From positions 806,001 through 870,000 of the forward strand of contig WBMV01000085.1 of assembly GCA_013396655.1 (NCBI GenBank): a stretch of 64,000 nt of DNA, given 5' to 3'. Below the pieces are notes generated by a model. It ran no database searches, was not told where the DNA came from, and saw only the letters and a list, made by a program, of their open reading frames with translations. A program made the position numbers and the translations under genes. This DNA is from Campylorhamphus procurvoides (taxonomy: Eukaryota > Chordata > Aves > Passeriformes > Dendrocolaptidae). The number at the start of each line of letters is the position of its first letter. Position 1 is the first letter of the stretch. Shown here one piece after another: positions 15,001-30,000 of the stretch.

Positions 15001-18000
15001 ACAGATGTAGTCTTCAAGGGATATCTGAAGAGCAAAGAAACCTTTCCCTAATTAGTCCTCACCTGCTTTTGTTTGAATTGCCATGGGTGAAAGCCTTTTG
15101 GCTTTGTGGAGTCTGTTTTCCAGCTCCAGTGCAGACAGCTGAATTGATAGCTCTATGGTACCTGCTCACTTGCTATCATTAACCTCTGCTGAAGCCAATA
15201 TGAAAGGCTGAGCAAATTTGAGAAATACTGAAAAAACTGAGCTGAGATTTTTAAGCTCCCATCTTTTTTTTTTTAATATTTTAGGCAGAAGTTAACACAA
15301 ATATATTTTGATTTCCCTTAACAAATTCTCTGCTATTACCATTTTTAGTAGACCAAATGTGATTAATATCTCCTTTCTGTGAGATGATGAAAACTGAACA
15401 TTGTCAACACTGTACATTGTATAATTAATGCACACAAGTGGGTATGGTTCTACATCCTACTACTGAAGCCAGGAATCCTACTATGCTATTGTGATCTGAA
15501 ATTTGTTGATAGCTGATTTTTGTGCTGCAAGTACAATTGGCAATACCCAGTGTGAGTCATAATCCTGGATTTTACATATTTCAGGGTAGAAAGGTACTTA
15601 TGTTCATTTTGTAGTATTTGCTGAAATTGTAATACCATTCATAATTCTTAAGTCTGCAGTTTAACAACATATTTAGACTGACTCACTTTTATTCCTAATA
15701 CTAAACAAATAAATTGCCATTGAGTGAGCAGCACCCCTCATTTTTAAAGTTAAGCATGTTCTTAAGAGTCTTCTTCAAGTGGATGTCTATCCTGTTTTAC
15801 TGTGTAATTTGTGTTGCAGGTGTTAGAGAGTCGAAGAGTTTTGTGTTCCTGAAATGAATTATGGCTAAGGATGTATAAGCATTAAATCTGTTGAAGAGAG
15901 TCACCCATGGGCATCTGGCAGCAAAATCTGACCTTTCTTTTTAGATGAGCCTTGAAGAACACTATGTAGCCATGGTCTTCCACTTGTCATTGTCTTAAAT
16001 AATTTGTCTTTAGACTACTTAAGTTAAAAGAAGTGATGGCAGGAAAGTGTGATTGTGTCAGAACACAGCTCAGAGTAGCTCACATGTCAGAGGGAGACCA
16101 CTGTGCTAGTTAGGACAGAAAAAGCCATATAAATCTATTCTGTGGAAGTCATGTATGCATCTGGTGTTTAGACATCTAGAGATGTATAGGGCTGTATTTT
16201 AACTTTTAGCTGTACTACAGAGGGCATTATCACTGGTATTCTGAGGAATTAATTGACCTTAAGTAAAATGTGGTCAACTGCAAGAGTCATTAATGTACTG
16301 CACATTAAAACGGTTTAACTTCTGACCTGCTTATTTCTTACACTGTGCTGAAAATGGGATTGTGGTACTGAAAAAAACCTCTGCTGAAATGTTCTTGAGT
16401 TAAGCTCTCAATAACGTATACATAGCACCTCGGGTTAGCTGCAGTCTGCACATTATTCCATACTGTTGATGGTGATTTATGTATATATTTTCAATCTTAA
16501 ATGATTTAGAGTCACAGTTACAGAAAATGTATGTGGTAAACAGAGTGGGATTGAACTTGCTGGAACACAGGCACTGAAAATCGCACACAGTAGTGTGGGA
16601 GTTTCCTGACACTCCCTTTATGGTCAGTGAAGGGTAAAGAGCATCACCAGCGACCTGTTTCCTTCATTCCAGCAGAGCCATCTGAGAGCATGCCTGAAAT
16701 ACTTTGCAGCATGATCTCTGTGTGTAGAATTGAAGACCTGTGTTTCTGTTTTCCAGGTGTTTCCTATGACCAGTTCTGGTGGCCCTATCACCGAATATCC
16801 TTTTATAAGGACTGGACTACTAGGCTTCATAGGACCAGGTGGACTTGTCTTTGTTATTGGCAAAATGGATGGTTTGATGGTTGTCAGTGGAAGAAGACAT
16901 AATGCTGATGACATTGTAGCAACAGCACTGGCTGTGGAACCAATGAAATTTGTCTACAGGGGAAGGTTTGGTCCTTTCTTTTCTTACATTATGTAGAAAT
17001 GCTTGTTTTGTTTAGATGAGGTGTAAGTGATTCAAAATGCTTTCAGAAAGCAGTCCTGATCTGCACTGTGGTTTCCCTCCAGTGCTGTTCCTATTGCTAA
17101 AACCAGGAGACAGCTGAGGGAAGCCTAAGGCAGTGTTCAGGCAGATTTGAGATATCAAGGTCTTGAAACTGGGATTACTAAAATTTCCCTTTGAGCAGCT
17201 GGGTAATTCTGAAGGTGTTAACAGATCCTTTCTGTCTGAACTGAACATTTCTAATCTGCCTAACACTGAAGTTCTTGAACATGAGAGTGGTTCCTTGTGT
17301 GACCTTCCTAATATGCTGAAACTGATCAGGTTACATCTAAAACTTCTGAAGAGCCTAATGCTGTACCATGCACTCACATTTGACCATGTGGCAGACCTCT
17401 CACAAAATGATGTTGCAATTACCTTCTTCTAAGATGGGACCAAAGAAGGTGCTTGTGCTGGCTGTTGTATAGCAGCTTAACAACAACCTTGGTGTGACCA
17501 AATTCAGTGTCTTTCTTATCCCAGGAAGGTTCACTTCTCAGTCCTGCTCTGACTATGTGACTACATGACTGTAGAACAGTTCTACTGAACTGTTACCCAA
17601 AACTGTTCATGTTTCTTTTTCTCCATAAATAAAATAGTACTTGATGCATCAGTAGTCTGAGTGGTAAATCATAGTATGAAATCATAGGTACAGAGGATTA
17701 ATTTAGAAGACAGGTTTTTCCATCTGTCCTGGCACTAAATACTTTTCTCTCCTTCTATAGAATAGCAGTGTTTTCCGTGAGTGTGCTGCACGATGAAAGG
17801 ATAGTGATTGTTGCTGAGCAAAGGCCAGATTCCACAGAGGAAGACAGTTTTCAATGGATGAGTAGAGTTCTCCAGGTAATGCTCTTTATGTGTGTTTGGA
17901 ACCTATTTTTTTCTTGCTTTATATTCTTTTTATTGATCTTCCAGGCCCCTAAGGTAACTGACATTTGTCTTTGAGTAATTGTAAATCCACCTTCAGTTGC

Positions 18001-21000
18001 ACTTACTCTTAATAAGCACAAAATGAGATTCTTCAGAGTGACATTTCTTATCTGGGCTGCTCATATCCAGAGAGTGATCCTTTTCCTAATCAAAATGCTA
18101 TAAGAAAACAGGCATAAATTGAAGTAAATAGTATCAAAGAGAGAGTAGCATATGGTTTATGAGGATACAGTCATCCATTACTTCAAAAAGGTAATGAATG
18201 AATGTATTATATACTCTTGCTGTCAAAAGCTACCAACATCTCCTACTAAGAATTTAGTAACAGATTTATAAGCATGGATACAGAGTTTCCCTCATCCAGA
18301 TATTTTTTTTTAATCAGTAGGAGAGAATTATGTCTTTCTACTGCACCATGTTGATAGTTAAAATAAACTGAATGAAACACCACCCAAAAAAAGCCAAGTT
18401 CCCTCCACTGAAATGAAGGGAAGTGATTGATTGCCTCAGATCTAGGTATTTACAGTGAGGTTATCTTCTTAAAGGGGCACCTATTGCAAAGAATCCCATT
18501 CCAGTGGTCTGGTGAATCCTTCAAGGTTGTGTTGATCCCACTTTGGTGGTGGTGTTTGACAGTTTGACTTAGAGACAAAAGCTGCTGAATATTGAAGAAT
18601 TCTCTTCTTCTCCTTACATATAGCTGTCCAAGTTATAGCAATACCATCCTCTAAGTTTTATCAACTCCAATATCCACACACAAAAAAATTAGGTAGGGTC
18701 ATCTTCCATCTCCACTATCTCTGTGGTTAAGCCACTTCTCACTCAAAAGCAATAGCTTCAGTGGAGATATAGTCATATTGAGTCTGTTTGGTTGCTGCCT
18801 TGAGAAGTGGTCTCAGCTCTGTCTATAGCTGGTCACCATTTACTTCTGCTTCCCTTTCCTACTTCTGCAAGGAGTGTTCTCAGGAAATATATTTCAAGCA
18901 TCTTTTTTTGCTTTACACAAGAGCCAAAGTAAAAAGATCCCACACAATTCAGAGATGTTTTTATTCATTATTGCATTGTACTCAATAAGAAAGGTTATCT
19001 GTTAACTGTATCCTTCAAGAAACTGAACAAATAAGCTTTCATCCACCTCAGGACGGGTTTATCTCTACACTTGATTTAAAAGACAGCTATATTTCATACA
19101 GTTAGAGGTGTCTCTTATTCATAGTAGATCTAAATTAATATCAAGGAAAGCTAGAACCTCTAGCTTGTCCATCACACAGAAAGCCTTTGAAGCACCTAGG
19201 GCAGCTATTGTATTCCCCACGCTTTGATAATTTTTGTCAAGTAGCAAGCTCTTAAAAAGGTTGAAACTCTGGACCAACACTTCTCCTTTTTTGTCAGCTG
19301 AACATTTTTGTGACTTTTTTAGAAAAAATGTCTTAGCCAGTGAAATTCAGTACTGAACACTGTGAGAGTCCTCTGTCATGTTGCTCCTGCTAAGAGTCAA
19401 TCCTGTTATTCTGAGTCTGATCAAGTCACAACAGTGCCTGAGAATAGTGGGCCATGTATCAAAGTACACACATGTGTGGCTGCTTTCATCACCCGTGTGC
19501 GAAGCCTGCAACTCTGGCATGCATCCCTGTGTGAACAAGAAGTTTCTGTTTCCACCACAGCTGGAGGACAGAAGCCAGGAACATGTGGGATGCTTTGTGC
19601 CTTTTCCCGATCAGAGTTTTAATGACAGATGTCAGGAAGTGGTAACCGGTTGTATCTGAATTATCTGCTAGTGAGGCACAACATAACAATATCATAATTT
19701 ATGTCATGACTCTCAGTCAAGTCTGTGATTACAAACTCTACCAAATTGCTACTTGTTTCTGATGGCATTTGTGAGACTTATCTGACACCCTGTGGGTGCT
19801 GAACCGTGCCAGCCCTGCCCTGCACTGCCTGCTTTTGCTGTGCCTTACTGTATCTTCCCTGCAGATGAGCTGCCACGATTTGCAGAAGTTTTTTTCCAGT
19901 GGATTGCACAGTGGATTGTTCTGTGTCTCCCTGACCCATCGTGCTCCTCAGCAGAGGGCTGAAGGATGTAGAGCTGCTGTACATTCATGACTATGCTGGA
20001 CTGCATCTGTGGGCTTTAGCAGAGCCATGGTTGGCAGGGAGTGGTCAGGCTGGGAATCGAGTTTCTTGGGAGTAGTGGAGGAGGATGGTGAAGATCTCAG
20101 ATCACCCAGCAGTTCAGTCAGATGATACTCATCTCCAGGCTGTAGACTGATCTGACCCTTCAGGCAGAGTTGTGGTTCGTGTATTGGCAGACTGGATGTT
20201 AATTTTACTGGTGCCAGCATACTGGCAGGACTTGATGCGACTAGGTAAAGCTAGGAGATCTACTGCAGGACTGGAGAGTTTGTGCCCAGAGAATTGTGTC
20301 AGAATGATATGTTTTTTCAGCTCAAACAACATGTGGAGTCTGGACATGTCTCATCCATTTTCACAATGAAACAGAGGGACAAAAATTTCTGATACTCTGC
20401 TTATTTCTGGATGGAAAAAGTAATTTCAAAAATGAAGCCACCTCATCAAGAGGCATAAATGCCAGCAGTATTAAAATTGATTGGTGCTCTTTCCTCTCAA
20501 AATTTTAAGGCTCAGTTCACTAGTGCTCATGCTTGTGAAAAACAATCATTCCCTGCTTCAGAAATGTGCCAAACTCAAAGGTGTGGAAGGTGAAAAATTT
20601 GAATGACCCATGACATTTTATCAGGCCTTGAGCAGCAAGTGTAGCTGTCAGAGACAGTTTGGAAGTCACTGGGGAATCACTACATGCACACTCATCCCAG
20701 CCCAACTGGGTATTGCTTTCCGTTCACCAGCTGAAGGAGCCACGCAGTTTTATGTTTGAGTAGGAGTGGATACTTGCCCTCTAACAGTTTTTCTTTGGAT
20801 GATGTCAGGTGAAGATCCCATATTTATCACTGCTTTTCAGAACCTACAAATAACATTATGATTAGTAGGTTATGTTGGTTTCTACCAGAAACGTGAGCCA
20901 AATGTGTGTTGGCTGTTGCATGATTTCACTATTGCTGGTCTTTCAGGTAAGGTGTCTGTAGACCAGCAGTGAGGTCCTTCAATACTACTGTGAGAGCTAT

Positions 21001-24000
21001 TCCTACTAAACCTCCAATGTTTGTAAAATGAGTCGCTGCTTTATTATTCTTTTTTATGAAATTTTGCAATCAAATCAATAAGAAATGAAGCAAACTGAAG
21101 CCAAAAGCAGAGCATTGCTTAATCTGTAGAAGTAATCAGTAATTTATAGGTCTACACTTAAGTACATGCATAATTGTAAAAGATTATTTGATTCTTAGAA
21201 TACAGATTGTATCTTCAAGGCAGTAGACATATGAATTCATTTTTCACACAGTTAAAAATTAAAATGGAAGTTAAGTAAATTATATTTTTAAACATTTAAC
21301 TGCTCATTAGAGATGCTATTTGTAATTTGTTTCTCAGTCTGTGTGGATGTCTGAAGTTGTTTTCCTAACATGCTGCAATTGTTCCTACCAGTATAAGTAA
21401 AATAATTACTTCAAATATGTATGGAATTAAAATCTAAGTGTGTGGATATTCATGTTTAACTCAATAAATTACATAGATACTGTATGTTGCCGTTTTCTTG
21501 GAAGTGATGCAGTTTAATCAGCTTTTCAGGCAATGAACATGGTTGCTATAACATTCAGAGATGCTTATTTTTCAGATTTTCATTCAACAAATTTTTTTTT
21601 CAAGTGGATAGTTTCATAGTTTTCCCTTATATTGTCATTTTCCATTCCTCCCTAAAAATCTTTTACACTGTAATCAGGAAGTGAAACAGTTACTATCTTA
21701 TATGAAAAATAAAAAATTCATAAGCTACATACATTATTAGGTATATGAGTGATTTGACATTTTTCCTTGCTCAGAAAAATGGACTGGATGTTAGATTGAT
21801 AGGAATCCTTTGAACTTGAGCTCTGAGAGTGCACAGATCAAAAGCAGTTTCACATGGGCTGCCAACCTGTATTAAATCCCCAGGATACCTGGTACTAATG
21901 TGTGCCTGAGAGGGATGACTGAGTAGCATTTCCTAATAGATTTGTGTGTATTTATTACCAGTTTTTTGTTTGCTTTTTTATCTTCTGGAATGAGTGTAAT
22001 AACATTTCCGTCCACCTGTTCCCACTGAAAAGAACCTCCTTATCACTGACATAGCTGAAGTGTCTTTCCATTGCCAGTTAATTATTAGGGTTGTTTTATG
22101 CAGTAATTCAGAGCAACATATGCTTATTAGAGTGATGAAAAATTAGCCTTCCATTAAAATTGACTTCCTGCATTTTTTTTCAGGCTATTGACAGTATTCA
22201 TCAAGTGGGAGTCTACTGCTTAGCGCTCGTACCAGCAAACACGCTTCCCAAGACGCCGCTGGGAGGAATACACCTGTCAGAAACCAAACAGCTCTTCTTG
22301 GAAGGATCACTGCATCCCTGTAACGTGCTGATGTGCCCCCACACCTGCGTAACAAACCTGCCCAAACCAAGGCAAAAACAACCAGGTAAGAAGAGTGAAG
22401 GCAAAGGGCCTCTGACTTAATGCTGTGGTACTGTTTGGAGCAAAATCAAGTGATTTTTAATGCAGGTGAGAATCAGCTTGATCACTTTGCTCTTAAACAT
22501 TCCATGTGTGTTAAGGACATCATTGGTTTTGCCAGAAGCTAGAAGGACCTTCACAAAGAGTGCAAGGGAAGATGCTAGTTCAATCAAGGAGACATTTCTA
22601 TCATTCTGCAAGGCACCGCTGAGACCACACCTGCAGTTCTTTGTAAATTCCTCATCAGTTATGTTTAAAGACAATGGACTGAGACCAAAACAGAGAAAGA
22701 TAAAATCTTGGCTTAAATGAAGGTTCAGTTTCTAAAGCAGAAATAGAGAGGAAGAGGACTGTTGACACTAAATAACAATGTTGGACAAAGAGCAAATACT
22801 TAAAAGCTGGTCATGAATAAAGAAAAGCAAAGAATAAGTGATTTAATTCCCTACCTGAGTGGGGAGGTTCTGTATTGTTCTTACAGCAAGTATGTTAGAG
22901 GGAAAACCCTTATCAGTTTTAAGATGGTTCTGCCACTTTATGAAGAGCATTGGATGAAATGGAACAGGAAGGCATTGTCCCAAGAGACCAAGAAAGCTCT
23001 TGTAGGCTGCTGTAATCCAGTCACTGGTTACACATGCAGAATGACCAAGCAAATTTTAGCCAGTTTTTTACTTTGAATCCAATTGCAGATTTTAGTATTT
23101 GGATTAATTTCAAGGAATTCTGGATCTGTAGCCTCAGGCTTAAGATTTGAATTCAGCTACATTAGACTAAATGTTGATTATTTTCCACTTCCACATCTCA
23201 GAATACGAAGTGGGTTTATTCTCTGGATATTGAATATGGAGATTATCCATTATACAATGCCTAAACAATGAGCTTGTTTCTGGTTTTAAAGCCTTTGGAC
23301 AAACGTTTTAGAACATTCAGTTTGTGGACAGTGGGAATGTCAGAGTTTAACAGTGGCTTCCACTAACTTAATGAAAGCAATGAGGCCTTTTACTGCACTT
23401 CTCACTTCAGTATTTCCTTGTTGCACGGTTGCAAAGTAACCACGGAATCAGGATCAGTGCAGTGGAGATACCTGTATGTATGTTATGTATACATTATCTA
23501 TCACTATGGTAAAAACAATGCCAGGAGTGCAGAAACCAAACTGATAGTATCACATCCTTCCATTTTCTGTTGTTGTGATGTACCCAGAGGGTATTGTTTT
23601 CATATTTTTAAAGCAGAGTAGTCTGTAGATGCTTTTTATTATAAATTATCTGGTTACATACATATCTTATATTTTGACATTTACACCAGAAACAATTACT
23701 GAGACAAAGCTTGGACATCACAGACTAGAAGTAAAGCCTGATATCAATTGCAGCTGATCAGTAATCCATGCTGGAGAAGTAGAAAACAAATGATTTCTGT
23801 AAGACAAGTATTTTCCCCTAATGGCAGCAGCAAAACATCAGTGAAATCCATCTCAGGGAGAAGTGTCAGTCATGACATCCTCTTTTCATCTGAAGTTATT
23901 TATCTTCACTTTCTATCTCATTCTGGAGGGCTTGTATGTACTTTATCGTATGCACCGTCTGCCTTCCTAATCCTTGTCACTTCATGTCTGTAACATTACA

Positions 24001-27000
24001 GACTTTCTAATACAGATGTAACTTAGCCCAGGGAACAGAAGAGAGAAATAGAAATGTCCCTCTGGTTTGAGGCACCTGAATGGACATGGCTATTTTAGGA
24101 GCTGAATTTTCCAAAGATTCATCATATCAAGACAGACAAGATGTGTCTCTGGCTGTAGAGAGCCTGTGCTCAGTTAGATACGTTTTGAGAAGATGAATCC
24201 AGTCCTATGTATCTTTCAGCCACTTCTGGTCCACAAACAAAGTTTGTATCAACAGAGATGTGCTCAAGGTTTGTTTTTGTGGATGGCAATGAAGAAAACC
24301 TCATGTAATACAAAAAAAACCCCAAAAACCAAACAAAAACAACAAAACAAACAAAAAAAAACCCAAAACCAACTTTCATCCACAAGCAAAGGATTTTTAT
24401 TGCACTTAACATGTTTCTGCTTTTATTCTAGAAATTGGCCCTGCCTCTGTGATGGTGGGGAACTTGGTCTCTGGAAAAAGAATTGCACAGGCCAGTGGTA
24501 GAGATTTGGGGCAAATAGAAGATAATGACCAAGCCAGAAAGGTAAGCTAAACTTTTCTTATACAGTTTATATTTAGCTAGTTAACATCAGGACACTTAGC
24601 AATATATTATTATTAAAGTTGTTGTTGTTACTGAACAAGTTGATGGCTTTTTTTTAATTAACACTAAAATATTTCTGAACCCTCTTTACATATAAATATA
24701 AAATAGATGTAAGGGGAGGTCACTGCATTTCGTTTGTATGGATGTTTTCAAATAGGTTTGCATAGGACAATAGAATAAACGTGGTAGAAAATGTTAATGC
24801 AGCTTCTACCAGAAATCACCCTCTTATATAATTTTTGCTAGTTCAAGTAGAGTGCAGGAAATTTTGTTTGCATATATGCTCCTGACTTTATTTGTTGTTA
24901 TTTTACTCTTGGAAAACTAAGTTGAAATTCAGCTCTTTTGGGGACTTACATGAGGGATTAAATTAACAAGTTCTAAGCTGTATAGATATTTCTGTATTTA
25001 TAGTAAGAAAAAGAGAGGAAGCTAAAGAATTAAAATGGTGCTTAAATTCAGAGAGATCAGTAAGACCTGTTTTATTGCTTTGGAAGTATATGCAGTAATA
25101 TATCACAATCCCAGCAATGACTTCACTTCCAGAGAGGCTGCTGCTACCATGCGAAGGCACCTTGTTATAAACATGTGATGACAAGAGAATTAATTCATGT
25201 TTAGTGCTTTTGGGTATTGATGTAAAATGCAGCACTTTATAAATAAGACAGACACAGATAAACTCACAAAAATTGTGACCTGGATTTTAAAGCCAGATGT
25301 TGTTTAGTGCCGTGACTGTTGCTCTGCTTTATTGTAGTTCCTCTTCCTGTCAGAAGTGTTGCAGTGGAGAGCTCAGACTACCCCTGACCACGTGCTCTAC
25401 ACTCTGCTCAACTGCAGGGTAAGGAGCTCAGGCCATTATTCCAGCGGGCTGTGGCTGGAAATGGCACACTGGGATTTCAGCAGCACCTGCTTGTGTTGTG
25501 GCTGGACACGACCTTTCTGTTTCTTTTCCCATTAATACTCAGCTGTTATTTAATGTTCACTGAGGCAGAAAGGAAAAGAGAGTAATCATTGCCAGTTGTC
25601 AAAATATAGATTGCTTTTGTATCAGACAGTGTGCCTTACACATTCCTCATTTCTTTTTCCACCACATATATGTCGTGTGTGAGCTGACACTGCACATCTA
25701 TTTCAATACTGTTGAATCTGTCTCTAATCTGTTCCTATACTGAACAGTAGTGTTCATAGTGCTCACCATCCTGATTTACAATTTGAAAAGCACAGGCTTT
25801 TCAAAGCATCTTCCCTAAATAAAGCAGTGGTTGTTTTTGAGACTGGGCTGTCTGGGACTGTCTGAGAATGGGAAAAGGAACTGAAGAGAAGAAGAGGTAT
25901 GAACAGAACCATATCAAGTCTGCAGAGAATCATTAGTAACTCTCTCTGCATAGCCTACATGAGATGCCAGCCTGGCACAGCATTTCATTGCTTACGAAAA
26001 ATGAATTAGTGCTTGGGATGTGATGCAGAATTTGGCTTTACTAAAGGTGGGGCATTACAGACTACCTGGATGATTATAGAGGGCAAACCAATAATTTTCA
26101 ACTGCAGAGAGAAAGAAAGCCTGATTTCAAACCATCCCACCACAGTACATCTAGACATAGCTGTCAAATATGGGAAACATATGCAGTGTATGAGGGTCTC
26201 CAGGAGAGAGGAGGCCTGGAGTAGTTCCTGGTGTTGACTCAGCCCATGTGGTCTTTATGCAGCTTGACTGGGTCCTTAAACTTCCAGTAATTTGTGAATC
26301 TCTGTGAAATGAACACTTACTATATTTACAGAATATGCTTCCCCAGACCATTTTACAGTGCTGGTACCACAGTTCAGCTTGAAGGTGCCATTAAGTCATT
26401 AAATAACTTCTAAAATTCAGATTAATAGTTAATATTATGTGCACATATAAACCTGACAGATAAACAGTGAAGTAGTAGTGTAGTTTTCTATGGTAAAGTG
26501 GAAATCTTGAGAGGTAATGCTGTTTATACATTCAATATTACACTGTTAAAGAACTGCATGGTTGTGTCCCATAAGTTAGGAACAAAGATGCTGCAAGACA
26601 GAGATAGTGATATGTGCTGTCCCATCTCCTCCACACAGGCTGTTGCTTTTGAGCTTTAAATAAAGCCAAACTTTCCATGCTGGCAGAAGGGTTCAAACAG
26701 TGGGAGGGAAGGACACAATGTGCAAAACAAGAATTAACAAAACAAATTCTTGTTCCATAGAAGTAAAAAACAGTTGATTTTTGAAATTCAGTTTCTCTGC
26801 TACTCTCAATGGGGAATACCTTATCACATGAAATTTGTTTGAGAGATGTAATGATTTATGGAGAGACTTAATATGTTATGGAAGGAAATGACCAGTCTGG
26901 TGGGATTTACCCTGGACAAGCTTTATTTCCCATCCTGAATTTTAGTTCTGATTTGTAACTTTTCCTATTTTGTCTGTACACTTTGTTCTAAAACATTCAG

Positions 27001-30000
27001 GCATCCTGCAGTGGATGACTAATAGAAATCCACTGAGATTAGTATTTTCCTGTAACCCAAGCTTTTTGAGAATTTGAAATATTTCAAAATTATCGCAGTA
27101 CATTGTTTTTAGTGTGTGTCATGAAGGATTGCAACACCTTTACATTTCGGGACAGCTTGTAAAAATGACCCCAGGGAGTTGACCCAAATTGCTGATGTTT
27201 GCCAATGATTCTTGTCCAACAAGAGGATTCTCCTTTCCTGCACTTCGTATAAACACTGTCTTCCCACTGGTTCACAGGCAGCAAATGCCAGAAGTCTGAA
27301 ACGTAAACAAGTTTTGCACAAATTTACATGATTTGTGGCAATTCCCTTTCTGTGTCAGTGGGGCCTGTGCTTCTGATGTGTGTGGGGGTGTAAAGGGTCC
27401 TTCTTCTCATGACTAAGCAAACAGGCAATTTCTTGAAAGAAGGAATGGCGAGTTTAAGCACGTTCATCCTAGCAGGTGTGCAGTGGCAGGACACCCAAAC
27501 CTCAGGTCCCTTTGGCATTCTTAGAGTTGGACAGATGGAAGCTGTCTCCAGTCCAGCATCCATGTAGTTGTATATGTCTTTAGAGGAAACTTCCTTAGTG
27601 AAACTATTTTCACATTGATCAGAAAATTGATTAAAATGCCTGAAGTGCAATTCAGTAAGTGTTGTTGCTGAGGATGATGAAAGGGAATGCTAAGCCCTGA
27701 CTTTTTTTTATTTTTAATTAGTTTTTCCTCTTTGTTGGCAGCTTGTAGTAAAGTCTGTAAATGCCAAGTGATGCCTGGTAACATGCCCCTGCTTGCAGTG
27801 ATAGCCCTTTGTCAAACTGCTTTCTCCTCCCTGTAGTCTGTGGTCAGCAAGTACTGCAATGATGTGTGGGATAGTTAGGGTGGATAGAAACCAGGGATCA
27901 GACCAAATGCTTATTATTCCTTGCCTTATTAAATAGAGTATAAAGAATATTTATCTAAAGCAGTAGATCATGCTTTCTCTCTTAATAATGATAGCAATAC
28001 AATATTTTGTATTGCATTTTTGATGCATTGTCCTGTTTTAGTCTCTGTGTGTGTATATATATATATATATTCTTACCTTTTTTTATCCCCAGTTTATTCA
28101 CACTCACTATTTTTAAGTGAACTTGGTGCTTGTGATAGGTGCCAGGTGTACCATAGTAGTACTGGAGACTGAAATCCCCTTTTTCCACAGAACGAGTACA
28201 CAAGCCAAGATGCAGCCCTTCCCATACAGCCCTGTCCCTTTCTCTCAGCCCAGACCTAGCCTGACCAGGCCTAAGTGCAACCACTCTGTCCTGTATATTC
28301 ATTTTTAGAATTCAGAGATGTCTGCAGGGGTAGTGAATTTTGTGATACAGATATATGTATTTCTCTAAATGTGTATTTGTTTGTGTGCCTATATACACAC
28401 ACATATATATGTATTTTGGAAATGGAAGAGCCATAACACTCATTCAATTTAAGGCACTGTGTCTGCTTGATAATTTTGGTTGGCACTATTTGAAGTGCTT
28501 CAAAAAAGCCAAGCTCTCTAGCATATTGTCATTTCCACTTTCCTTTTCATGCTGACCAGTTATTCAAATTTAACAAATGCCTTTCTTCTCTATTTCATTT
28601 ATATGCATTATAAGTGCATAGCTTTTGTTCCAGACTAATTCTTTTCACTGTCACAAAGTACTGTTTTCTCCTGTGTCTTTTTTCTCTTGTCTTTAAAGTA
28701 TTTCTGCTGTACCATTTGGCTCCACTCCAGCGTGCAGACAAGAAAATGCAATTTTCAGAATTGCTCTCCACAGATGCTCCAGATTGCTGCAGAGGACTTA
28801 AAGGCACTTTCCTGGCTGTAGCAGGAGGGCTGCCTGGGTAGCGAGGGAAGTACAGGTTACATGGGCAGGATATTGGCACTCTCCTGTACTGCCTTGGGTG
28901 GAGCACAAACACTCTTGAGGCCAGAAGGTACAGAGAAAGGAATAGAGAATGTTCCTCTGTTTTACAACAATCTTTTTTCCTTCCAGCTGCAGTTTGGCCT
29001 CAGGCTGAATGTTGCCATATTTAAGTTGATTACATGACATACTGTTCACCTCACCCCGTAACTTCAAAGGTGCTGAGGAAAATAATTTCAGCACATTGCA
29101 TTATCTTCTGTGACATTTCTCCTTCTTCCTGTGCAGGGAACAATAGCCAACTCGCTCACATGTGTCCAGCTACATAAACGAGCTGAGAAGATAGCTGTCA
29201 TGTTGATGGAAAGGGGACATTTACAAGATGGAGACCATGTGGCTTTGGTTTACCCACCAGGTAAAGAACTCCCGTAGAGGTACCTTGGTAATCCCAGAAG
29301 TTTATCAAGATCCTTTAGAACAGTGCAGTATCAGTGGTGTTACCAAATTGTAAACCATGTTAATTGGCAAAATACAAAATGTCTGCCTTATGCACATTCC
29401 TTTGAACTTTTACTTTTTTAAAAGAATTTCTCTTTGTGTAAATGCATATATGTTATTTCTTTGGGTTTGGATTAACAGTAACCTGTGTTTTTAAAACTGG
29501 TCTCTTATGAGCAGTCAAATTTAATCACAGCTTTTCTTTTAATTTCCTGGATATAGAATATTTTATGAGCATGCAGTTCCACCTGCTAAGTGTTCTTATA
29601 TTCACCTGTTGAATTCCTGCTTGAAAGAGCTGTGTGTCCCAAGGATGAAGCAACAATAACTAGGAAGTAATATATGGGGGTTTTCTCAGAGTAGGAATTT
29701 GATGAATAAGTAGCAAATGTTTAAGAAACACAAAATTATAATTGCTATTTTCTCTATAGATCCTTAATGTCGACAGGTCTCTGTGTCCTGGATTTTCATC
29801 CTTTGGCATAAGGGCTTTTAACTTGGTGTTAACTGGTAGCATATTTAATATTTGCTTGAAATTATTTCTGATCAAGTGCTTCTCTTTTATCTTTAACATT
29901 GCATGTGTGTTGGTGAAATAAACAGTCTAATTTAAGATCTGTAGTGTGATATTTGGTTTGTAAGGACTGCAAGATACTGATAATATCTTCGTAGTTTATA

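Noticed and set aside
19347..20380. Cluster of open frames on both strands in intron 11
   Set aside because: The frames overlap in antisense and other phases, which reflects local GC content rather than coding; no motif was found.
27324..27650. 108-codon minus-strand frame in intron 14
   Set aside because: Composition looks random, there is no family resemblance, and it is isolated from other open segments.
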